This document shows positions 1 to 8,063 of a stretch of 24,536 nucleotides of DNA, one piece after another (position 1 is the first letter of the stretch; every line of letters begins with the position of its first letter). The stretch spans positions 465,193-489,728 of the forward strand of contig WELB01000016.1 in the NCBI GenBank assembly GCA_009602725.1, written 5' to 3'. Both the position numbers and the translations under genes were made by a program. The notes below the pieces were generated by a model that did no database searches, was not told where the DNA came from, and saw nothing but the letters and a program-made list of their open reading frames with translations. Origin of the DNA: Spirogloea muscicola. Its lineage: Eukaryota > Streptophyta > Zygnematophyceae > Spirogloeales > Spirogloeaceae.

Positions 1-760
1 GGGGGGGGGGGGAGCAGCTCTTTCAAAAGGGGGGCGAGGGCCAGTGTAAAGCCAGAGGGCCCAATAAGACTAACAAGGTCCGGAAAGCGCTTGGGGGAAA
101 GGCGTGGTCATCGAGTGGTCCGGGTGCCGCACTGGCCCAAGGCGAGAGGAACAAGAAGGTCGCTTCCAAACCTTCTGAGGGGAAGATACCAATGCTTCTG
201 CCCAAGGCAAGGCCGAGGGCGCAGAAGCCCATCAAAGGAAGTCACGCTTTCAGAATTCATACTGACGACGGCTGCGACAGCAAGACCGTCCAGCCAGCCG
301 GCACAGAGATGATGATCTCCGAAGGGGCCCACAGAGAAGAAAGTGCTCGCCCATAGAGAAGAGGGGCTGGCAAAGGCGCCACAAGCAAAACACCCGCACA
401 GCTATGCCCAAAAGCGCCTGGAAAATCACGCTGTGGAGGTGGCCAGGGGGAGCCGAACAGGCGGCGGGGAGGGAAGCGGGAGAGTTCTCCGAAAGGCTGG
501 CTTGCGGCCGAGCACGCGCTCCGGGAATCCCGCGGACGAGGCGGCCCGCCCAAGCCCGTGGCTCCCAGGTCGCAGGCAGCGGGCAGGGCGGCAAAAAGAA
601 GAAACAGCTCATCCAATGTAAGGCAAAATCAAGAAGTGGCACTCCCAAGTGGGGGCAAGGGCTGTGAAAAGCCAGCCCGAAAATGGGTGTGAGAGGCCAG
701 CCCCCAAAGGAATGTACAAAGTCTGAAGAAGGGCGGAAGGAGGAAACAGCAATCCTATTT
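1..760. repeat. Dispersed repeat block, left copy
   Basis: This block has no credible gene. It contains pieces that recur elsewhere in the window. The segment from 13 to about 84 (AGCTCTTTC, then a G-run, GGCGAGGGC, AAAGCCAG and AAGGTCC) is related to 19808-19868. The segment 646-721 holds two successive half-units, with GGGCTGTGAAAAGCCAGCCC at 659-678 and GTGAGAGGCCAGCCCCCAA at 689-707. CAATGTAAGGCAAAAT near 614 matches CAATGCAAGGCAAAGA near 20075. GTGCTCGCCCATAGAG near 341 matches GTGCTCGGCCATAGAG near 20206. The window opens with a run of 12 G. The short open frames here do not keep a common frame between copies, so I treat them as chance. The class of repeat is unknown. Confidence 0.6.
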
Positions 761-1012
761 TTCCGTGTCTTTTCTGCAAGCGGACAAAACTCCCCTGCCC
801 CCCACACCCCCGGGGCGGGCACGTTTTGCGGGCCGGCACCGCCCCCGTGCATGTCCCCGGGCCGTAGGCATCTTAATAGAAGACAACGCCAGCCGCCGCG
901 TGGCAGAACAATGATCGAACGATTGTCCAAGATCCGACGGCTACAGGCCCCTGGTACACGCCGGTCTGCCATCGTCGTCCGCCCCCGACCCCAGGGCTCG
1001 TGCACGCCGGCG

Positions 1013-1024
1013 GGTGACGTCACC
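1013..1024. promoter_or_regulatory. Palindromic TGACGTCA bZIP-type site
   Basis: GGTGACGTCACC is a perfect 12-bp palindrome around the C-box/CRE core TGACGTCA, a known target of plant bZIP factors. It lies about 700 bases upstream of the ATL start codon and is the first of three bZIP-type sites within 200 bases. Function is inferred from the motif only. Confidence 0.5.
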
Positions 1025-1111
1025 GTCGGCCTTGCGCCGCGAGTGCGCCGCGAGTGCGCCCTCGGCCGTGCCGGATCCGCCACATAGTGGATCTACCCGG
1101 AAGGAGGGGGT

Positions 1112-1121
1112 GCCACGTGGC
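1112..1121. promoter_or_regulatory. Palindromic G-box GCCACGTGGC
   Basis: GCCACGTGGC is a perfect 10-bp palindrome containing the G-box CACGTG. It is a high-affinity form bound by bZIP and bHLH factors and is an ABRE-like context in plants. It lies between the TGACGTCA and TGACGTGGCA sites upstream of the ATL gene. Activity is inferred. Confidence 0.5.
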
Positions 1122-1200
1122 GCCCGGGCGCGGGAGCGAAGGGGGTGAGGAAGTCGGCTGGCTCCCGGAGAACCGGCTCGGTCGCCGTGGAGCCGGGCGG

Positions 1201-1210
1201 TGACGTGGCA
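1201..1210 (+). promoter_or_regulatory. TGACGTGGCA hybrid C/G-box
   Basis: TGACGTGGCA joins the left half of a C-box to the right half of a G-box. Related TGACGTGG elements are bound by stress-responsive plant bZIPs, including unfolded-protein-response types. It is the third bZIP-type site upstream of the ATL gene and about 50 bases before the AT-rich core-promoter-like patch. Confidence 0.45.
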
Positions 1211-1255
1211 GCTGACGACCAGCCGAACCTGTCCGGGCCGGCCCCCCACCCACAA

Positions 1256-1310
1256 CACCCCCAATAACATAATATTAACTATTACCCTCTATATTATTCA
1301 CTTGGCTGGC
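1256..1310 (+). promoter_or_regulatory. AT-rich core-promoter-like patch
   Basis: This short AT-rich island sits in otherwise very GC-rich DNA. It contains a CCAAT at 1261 and a TATA-like TCTATATTATTC at 1289-1300. It is a plausible core promoter for the downstream ATL gene, which would give a 5' leader of about 400 bases. The transcription start is not visible, and the patch could instead belong to a leader intron. Confidence 0.35.
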
Positions 1311-1651
1311 ATTTACAGCCGCTTTTCTGATATCGTCAACCATTCTCTTCTCCCGCCCGCCCCACCTGCTTCGCGAAGCGGCCGTGGCGGCGCGCCACCG
1401 GCAAGCCACGGCTCGTGGCACTCTTGCCCATGCCCAGCCACTACGCCCCTCGGAAGCGCCGCGCCTTCTTGCAGGCCGGGAGCCCCACGGAGCGGCCGGC
1501 CTCGCGAAGGTCCTGCGCCAGCGGCGCCGCCCAAACCCCTCAGGCGGCCCGTCTAGCCTCGCCCTGCAAAGCCCGAGACGGGGCCTGCACTCGCCGCCTT
1601 CACCCTCAGGCTGACGGCTGAGGACTCGCGGCGCTTGAGCTCGTCGACGTG

Positions 1652-1669
1652 ATGGCTCACCGTCCGTAG
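1652..1669 (+). other. Short upstream ORF (5 codons)
   Basis: ATG at 1652 opens a five-codon frame (MAHRP) closed by TAG at 1667-1669. It lies 62 bases before the ATL start codon, so it should be inside the leader if transcription starts upstream. Upstream ORFs of this kind can lower main-frame translation. The effect here is inferred. Confidence 0.35.
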
Positions 1670-1731
1670 TCGCGAGGCCCGCAAGTGGGCAGTCGGAGCC
1701 GGCCAGGGGCCGTCGGAGCTGGCCCGGGGCC

Positions 1732-2869
1732 ATGGCGGCCGGGCCGGCGCCGTCTGGCTCCGACGACGGCGGCGGCAGCGCGGCCGCCTCGCCTCCTCAC
1801 TTCAGCTCCGCCGTGGCGCTCGTCATCCTCGCCGTCGTGCTCTTCTTCGTCGCCCTCATCGCCGTCAAGTTCCACAGCGTCTGCTGCCACGTGGTTCTGA
1901 GCCGCCGGGGTGAAGCACCTCCGTTGCCAGCGCCGCTGCAAAGCAGAGCGGCGCCGCAGCACATGCTGCTCGCTGCGGGGGCGGCGCCGCCTGTACCCTC
2001 CGCCTGGCAGCCGCCGCCTCGCAGCCGGGGCTTGAGCGCCGAGGCGGTGGCGCTGCTGCCGAGCTACACGTTCTCCAGCATCGCCAGTGCCGATGGTGGC
2101 TGCGCGACCGAGGCCGGCGGCCGGGAGTGCGCTGTGTGCCTGGCCGAGTATGTGCATGGCGACACGCTACGGCGGCTGCCAGCATGCAACCACGCCTTCC
2201 ATGCCGCATGCGTCGACCCCTGGCTAGGAGACCACCAGTCCTGCCCAGTCTGCCGGTGAGCGAAGCGCTTATTCTTGATTTTCCCGTTGCCGAGCATCAA
2301 GTACAACATTGTCGATCACAACATTAAGGGGATTAGCAGTCCACTGCTTTCTGGCTGCGCTGCTTCTCAATGTCAGCAACCACTCTTTCATTGGTCTATC
2401 TCGGTGGCACTGCTGCAGGAAGTCCGTGTTGGCTGGCGAGCTCGCAGCTGGGCCCGAGAAGACGGGAGACCATCTGCCGCGGCTTCTCCCGGCAGAGAAC
2501 CCCGCTGATGACAGCAGGGGGGCCGCTGGAGATGGCGCAGCCTCTGCAGGGGGCGTGCTGCCACTCGTGGAGGTTGTTGTGCAGGTCCCACCCTCAACTG
2601 TGGCAGGGACGACTGTGACAGCCTCGCCGGCGCAGGCGACGGTTGGTACTGCATCGCCTGCTGGCTTTTGGGGCACCATAGCCGGTAGGGCCGGAATCGA
2701 TGACCGCCGCTCGCGGCGCTGGGACTTCGGTGGGATCGACGTCGGAAGCCTCTCCTCGCCAGTACCTAGCAGCAGGAGCCCACCAGAGCCTGTGCAGGAG
2801 CCTGCACCGCCGCTCCTTTGGCGGTTCTTGTCACGGCTTCGACAAACACCTGCTGCCTCGGGCACGTAG
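1732..2869 (+). CDS. ATL-type RING-H2 E3 ubiquitin ligase
   Basis: Membrane-anchored ubiquitin ligase of the ATL family. These proteins bind an E2 through the RING and ubiquitinate targets at endomembranes. Exons: 1732-2255 and 2419-2869, 324 residues. A hydrophobic segment (about residues 24-46) follows a short Gly/Ala N-terminus. [16 protein letters not shown] stretch is the GLD-like motif. The RING-H2 (residues 133-174) has exact C-x2-C-x15-C-x1-H-x2-H-x2-C-x10-C-x2-C spacing with the ATL-type DPWL. The unspliced frame would stop immediately after CPVCR. However, CCG|GTGAGC at 2255/2256 is a strong donor, and an acceptor at 2417-2418 continues in phase (CG+G, Arg) into a Ser/Pro/Gly-rich tail, as ATL proteins usually have. 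An alternative acceptor at 2375-2376 is also in phase and adds 14 residues. The ATG at 1732 begins MAAG. Family assignment is firm; the tail is inferred. Confidence 0.85.
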
Positions 2870-4189
2870 ATTGCTGGTTGCTGCCAACCATAGCTACAAC
2901 AGCTCTCAATGCCCAAATGCTAGCTCTAGGATTAGCACCACACATGCGCTAAGATGGGCGCACCCAGCGTTGCCAGATAATTGGATGGCTTATTGCAAGG
3001 CCCGTCAAGAGCCGCAGGTGCCAAGCTCCACCAATCCCCCAGGTTGCCCTTCTGCTTCCACGATTTCCCAATCGTGGTCCTTCAGAAGCACTCCACCTAT
3101 GCAGACCCATGCTTTCAAGTTACTCAGGTCGGAGGCCCAAAGCAGACTCTTAGCCAGTATATGGTCTTGGAGGTGTTTGGTGCTCGAGAAAACAGGCACG
3201 GTCCAAGGTGAACGTAACCTACCTCGACCAGGTCAATTCTCCGGTCTGTCATGTGAGGTGGTGTAGCTTGCATCATAATTGTTGACTGATCATGACGCGA
3301 TTAGCGAGAAAGGATCGGCTGTCATCCACCTTCAACAGTTAGCAGCCCCTGCCCGATGTATATCCTTCCTCTGTTCGCTATCTTACGATGGCTTCCCTCA
3401 AACCAACCCGCCCTCCTTGCTCCAAGCAGTCACGCACATGGGTCCAAAACCTTATACAGGCTTTCCCCCTTCTCCGAACAGCCCAGTCCAGTTGACTGTT
3501 CTGGCACTCTCTCTGACCAGGATGAACCGACATATTTATGATTTACATGTTGCTACTTTCGTAGAGGAGCTAGTGCAGTTTGGAGCGCTGCAAAGATTAC
3601 CCCTCACAAAAAAGTGATGAGGAAATTTGAGTGAAGAATTATTAAATTACGGGCGTCAAAGGCAGCTTCGTAGTCCTTATCAGTACTGATTCAAAGCCAG
3701 GACCAGCAAGCAAACGGAACGGGATCGGGATGTAGCGAACAGAGCAAAGCTTGACTCATCGATTGGTCTGCATACGTCGAATTTTCTGATAAGATGAACT
3801 CCACCGCCTTGTAGTTCATCAGATTTGTTGGCGTTGGCGACTAGGAGCGCGATGGTACATACGATTCTGTTACAAGGTCTGTGGTGGCCTCCGCGCCTCT
3901 CACATTACCCTCGTTGTGTCGACTCGACATTGGCTTAAGCGGCCATCATTGTACCAGAGGATTTCTTTCTCCCAAGCATCCCGTTTAGAGCTGGCAATGG
4001 GCGGAGAAGGCGCCTTGTGAAAGTGGAGCATGCTATGCAGACCACAAGAGGAGGCAAGCAGTCAAGGGAAGTGCCGCTATTCATGTCAGGTAGGAAGACA
4101 GGATAACGAAGGAGCGTGCTAAGACTCTCACATCAATGTCATCTGCAAAGTAAAGGAGGAGTGAAGAGACCAAACGTCATAAGCGATGC

Positions 4190-4290
4190 CCACACGCCCC
4201 AGCATGAAGCCTGCATTTATTCTGGGCAGGCAGGTTTGCCCTACACGCCGCAGCAAAAGGCATGAAGCCTGGATCCTTCCTGATCAGGCT
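4190..4290. repeat. Degenerate ~57-bp tandem duplication
   Basis: ACACGCC followed by CAG and then CATGAAGCCTG occurs at about 4191-4213 and again at about 4242-4270, each copy followed by a TTCTGG/TTCCTG and CAGGC context. The copies are imperfect. It looks like an old local duplication in non-coding DNA. Confidence 0.4.
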
Positions 4291-5168
4291 TGCAGCCTCG
4301 TAGCAACGTGCGTCAGTTTCTGAAGGAGGGAGGTATAGACTGAGCAGGCAGATCCACTACTCCCTCGTGCTGCTCGTTGGCTTACCAGGCAGCTAGCATC
4401 CGGGCCTTGCGGTTGGGGGCAACTCATTCTCCATTGGATAAACAGCGTTAGCTGAGGAGAAACAGCGTGACAGAGGGCCGTACCTCTGACGTACACAGGC
4501 AAGTACATCTACGTATGTAGGCAGACTGCTGCTATGTCGACACGCAGGTGACCGCGGGTCAGGCATAGAGGTCGCCATGAAAAGCCCGTTCATCAGAGGG
4601 CAGGATTCCAAGCTCACTTGCCACCTGCTACAGCTCACCCAGCTATCAGATGCAGAGGATGGGCCTGGTCTGGCTGCAGACATACATGTACACGGCGGCG
4701 CAAGAACGACAGAAGTGCTGTCAGGAAGCCAATTTGGCTCAGTGCGCACCACCACGATGTGCATAAGGCTGGAAATCTCTCTCGCATGCGAGGTGCGGAA
4801 GCGAGGACATATGCACCCATAAAAGACGGTGCTGCACCTTCTGAGCTTTCCTGAGGAAATGGAGTGTGTAGTGAGTGATGGAGGGCCTGAATGGCCAAGT
4901 AGAGAGGCGAGCACATTGACAGATGTACTTCACCTGCTGCTAAGCTGACCCTCTCCGTAAACACGAGTCAGCACGTAGAGGTCGCTAACTGATGTCCGAA
5001 AACCAGACGGCAACTGACAAGCCCTTGTGCTGGCTGGCTGGCTTTTCCAGGCCCTATCCTCGCTGGGCGAGCCCCTTTCTTCTTGTGCCACCAGCTACAG
5101 CTCGACCACCTTCCGTGGTGGTGGTTTGGCTCCTCAGTATAGCTTGTCAGATATGTATGTGCTCACTC

Positions 5169-5186
5169 GGGGATATTTATGTCCCC
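5169..5186 (+). promoter_or_regulatory. TATA-containing near-palindrome
   Basis: GGGGATATTTATGTCCCC has GGGGA/TCCCC arms around an ATATTTAT core. It is about 300 bases upstream of the LPAT start and at the boundary before the GC-rich leader. It is a candidate core promoter by position and motif only. Confidence 0.3.
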
Positions 5187-5465
5187 CTTAGCCAGCTCAT
5201 TACCCAGTTAAATAGGACAATTTGTAAGGCCAGAATTGGCCTCCCTTTCAATTTCATGCGCATCGCGCGCCTTTCCCCCTCTCTTTCGTGAGGAAGGTGC
5301 GCGGAGCACCTCTGGCCGGGCGCAGCGCTCCGGGGGCCCCCGCATGGCCGCCATGGCGGCCGCCTCCGCCGCCCGGGCCCCGGGCTTGCCGCCGCCGCCG
5401 CCGCCAGGAGCGCTGNGCGGCGGCAGCTGCAGCAGCAGTCCCTGCTATGCCAAGCTGCGGACGCC

Positions 5466-6880
5466 ATGGCGGCCCCGTCCGACGGGCCCGGCGGCATCGG
5501 CCTCAGCGTGGGCGCCGGCGAGCCCGCCTCCGACGGCTCCACGGCCGGCCTCCGGCCTCCGGCGGCGCCCACGCTGGCCCAGAAGGCGCGCGCCGCCGCC
5601 TTCTACTTCACCACCTTCGCGCTCGCCGTGCCGCTCTTCGCCGTCATGCTCGCGCTGCACCCGCTCGTCGTGCTGCTGGACAGGCACCGCCGCCGCGCCC
5701 ACCACGCCGTCAACGCCGTCTGGGCCAACTGCACGACGCGGCCATTCTACGCCACGGCGCTGGAGGGCGCGGAGCACCTGCCGCGCGCCGACGCGCCCGC
5801 CGTGTACGTCGCCAACCACCAGAGCTTCCTGGACATCTACACGCTCTTCCAGCTCGGCCGCCCCTTCAAGTTCATCTCCAAGACCTCCAACTTCCTCATC
5901 CCCATCGTCGGCTGGTCCATGTGGCTCACCGGCCACGTCCCGCTCAAGCGCCTCGATAAGCGCAGCCAGATGGTGGGTCTCGGACGGCGTCGCCGTGACG
6001 GCCGTGCCTTTGCATGTCCTCCGCTCTTTGACTCGATGGCCTGGGCTTCGATAGGGGCACTACCCAAGAAGCGAGAATGCGTGTGATGCATGAGTTACAG
6101 CTGCACCATCTCTTTGCTCTGGCAGCAGGTTGTCGAGGATTCGATGGGCTTGCTCACTGTCGGAGAGTACAGGTAGCCATTAGAAGCTGGTTGACAGCCA
6201 GCTCGCGTCAACGTTGGACACCAATGCAGGAGTGCCTGAAGCTCTGCCTGGACCTCCTGAAGCGCGGCGTGCCGGTGCTCTTCTTCCCGGAGGGCACGCG
6301 CACCAAAGATGGCAAGATGGACGACTTCAAGGTCAGCTGTGCACGATGGCCACATTGTTCCTTTCTTGCTCCACCTCATCCCCATGTGCTCTCACTGTCT
6401 TGCAATCTCTCTCCTGCTCCTCACTCTCTGCCTCAGCCCTCCTCTTCCTGGGACTCCTGCTATCCTCTTCTTAATTCTTCTGCAAACATAAAGACTTATC
6501 ATGCATGCGCCTCTAAGTACGTACTTGTCGTCGCCACTTGGTTGTGGCTTGCCACTCAGTGGCAGCCCCAGTAAAGCTCAGGGCCAGTCAATGGCTCGTT
6601 GATCTCGTGGTCATCTTGCCGCCGCTGTGTTGCATGTGCGGTAATGCCACAGAAGGGCGCCTTCAGCTTGGCGGCCAAGACAGGTGTGCCGGTTGTGCCG
6701 ATTGCACTGATTGGCACGGGTGACCTGATGCCCAATGAGATGGAGAACAGCCTGCGGCCCGGCGCCGTGAAGGTGGTGATCCACCCACCCATCACCGGTG
6801 CCAATGCTGACGCCCTCTGCGCACAAGCAAGGGAGGTCATTGCTGCCACACTGCGCCGCCATGGCATGGGCGTGCGGTAG
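5466..6880 (+). CDS. LPAT1: 1-acyl-sn-glycerol-3-phosphate acyltransferase, plastid type
   Basis: Transfers an acyl group to the sn-2 position of lysophosphatidic acid to make phosphatidic acid, in the plastid glycerolipid pathway by resemblance to plant LPAT1/ATS2. Exons: 5466-5972, 6230-6331, 6653-6880, all phase 0 with GT-AG introns, 278 residues. A hydrophobic segment spans about 45-72. Acyltransferase motif I is NHQSFLD (117-123, catalytic His and Asp), motif III is FPEGTR (188-193), and motif IV is VPVVPIALIG (215-224). Exon joins recreate the family sequence (RSQM|ECLKL, DDFK|KGAF). The ATG at 5466 is the first in frame, but the frame stays open well upstream. Ala/Arg/Pro-rich DNA with ATGs in another frame precedes it (5344, 5353), and an N sits at 5416. 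A transit peptide may therefore be missing from this start. Catalytic identity is secure; plastid targeting is inferred. Confidence 0.93.
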
Positions 6881-6985
6881 CAAGGAGATATTGAATGTGA
6901 AACCCCTAATTTTTTCCTTGCTCTTCTTGATTACTTTGAAATGTTCAGAAATTAGCAATTGAATGCCCTTCAGCAGTGTGGCCTG

Positions 6986-7039
6986 CCAGCGTGGCAGTGT
7001 CCATGAAGTGTCAGCTTCGGATGGAGACTGCCACGCTGG
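6986..7039. repeat. Strong imperfect hairpin (54 nt)
   Basis: CCAGCGTGGCAGT (6986-6998) is perfectly complementary to ACTGCCACGCTGG (7027-7039). After one G/G mismatch the pairing continues as TCCAT (7000-7004) with ATGGA (7021-7025), then GAAG (7005-7008) with CTTC (7015-7018) across a two-base bulge. That makes 22 base pairs with a six-base terminal loop. It lies about 105 bases after the LPAT stop codon and so is probably in its 3' UTR. Function is unknown. Confidence 0.75.
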
Positions 7040-7498
7040 TACATGCCCCGAAGACTGCGACTGAGGGCCCTGTATTCAATGGATGACTGCCCAGTCTCAG
7101 GACTTTGACAGCGGCGTTGACATTGTTGGCAGAGCTCTCATTGCAAACATGCAGAGGCGTTGGCACCATCTTCCCTATCAATGCCCGCAACATCTAGTGT
7201 CTAGAGCTCCGGTTCAGCAAGGAACTGGACACCAATTTTGACCAGCAAGGTCACAAGCACAACTGTGACACTTTGTGGATGCTTAGGTGCCATATGGCAA
7301 TTCTCATGTATCAGCTTCTTCAGAATGCCCTGCTACAAGGTGCTCCACCAAACATTTGCCATGCCCGGCATCTCATTGTCAAACACCAATGATCATGTGT
7401 GCAATGTGGCGCAAGCCGACCATTTGATGAGTTTCTGCTGAAAGCAAAGCTCAGGCTGGTCCAGCGGGGGACAAACTATCTCAGCAAGTTGCAGAGAT

Positions 7499-7526
7499 TT
7501 AGTCCATTTGCAGGCAAATGGACTAA
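7499..7526. repeat. Perfect 13-bp inverted repeat, 2-nt loop
   Basis: TTAGTCCATTTGC (7499-7511) is followed by AG and then its exact complement GCAAATGGACTAA (7514-7526). It could form a cruciform in DNA or a tight hairpin in RNA. It is in the LPAT/RLCK convergent region, outside any recognised exon. Confidence 0.8.
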
Positions 7527-8063
7527 TGCATCAATATGCTGGATAATCAAGAACATCCCACAGGCCCCAACACCAGTTCCTGCCTGTGATGGCCAGGCCT
7601 AGCAAGCATGCAGTCCTACCACTCACTGAATCAAAACCAGCTCCAGCTGCTCCTGGGAACAGGTTACAATATCAGATGTGCTTTAACGGTGAAGTGAAAA
7701 TGTGTACGTCCAGAAGTCTGATTTACCTGGACAGAGTCTGTCTGTGATCAACTTGTGCACACAAAGAAATTCGTTCGATCGTGCACCTTCTTATTGTGCT
7801 GGGTGTTATTGTGCTGGATTATATCCAGTCCAATACAAGCAGTGTGGCCCTTTGCATGGGATGAGATGCAGGGGCGCAAGCGGTTCCTTTAAGTTGTCGG
7901 CATCTGAAATCTTTTTCGAAGGCCTTTGTGGTCAGTAACAGTGTATCATGAGGTGGGGTAGAGGGACTCTTGTGCGCTAGACCCACACTCCTTAGTTGCG
8001 CAGGACTAAGCTAAATGCCGGCAAGCTGAGAAGGGAAGACGCTTATCTGCCATGTGATATCTG

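Larger units (their letters stand above)
2870..5465. other. Intergenic region, ATL to LPAT
   Basis: No recognisable gene or RNA gene is visible in these 2.6 kb. The first part is probably the ATL 3' UTR. A frame of 173 codons on the minus strand (4393-4914) has no family resemblance and a Ser/Cys/Pro-heavy composition like chance translation. A degenerate duplication of about 57 bases lies at 4190-4290. GGGGATATTTATGTCCCC at 5169-5186 is a TATA-containing near-palindrome that could be the LPAT core promoter. From about 5280 the DNA turns strongly GC-rich, marking the LPAT leader or transit-peptide region. Confidence 0.5.
6881..8063. other. Convergent intergenic/3' region, LPAT and RLCK
   Basis: The LPAT and RLCK genes converge here, so this DNA probably holds both 3' UTRs. 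No protein family is recognisable in its short open frames. It contains a long imperfect hairpin (6986-7039), a perfect 13-bp inverted repeat (7499-7526), and a small direct repeat of TTATTGTGCTGG at 7791-7802 and 7806-7817. Confidence 0.5.

Noticed and set aside
601-721. Repeat core as a coding repeat (translations such as GWLFTALAP or GLAFHSPCP on the minus strand)
   Set aside because: Different copies carry the motif in different frames with stops and indels, so selection at the protein level is not supported.
250-1083. Minus-strand 277-codon open frame near the left end
   Set aside because: It runs through the repeat block and GC-rich promoter DNA, resembles no family, and is very rich in Arg/Pro/Ser/Cys, as expected of chance translation of GC-rich DNA.
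4393-4914. Minus-strand 173-codon open frame between ATL and LPAT
   Set aside because: There is no recognisable domain, composition is Ser/Cys/Pro-heavy, and no splice or promoter context supports it. It was kept only as part of the intergenic description.
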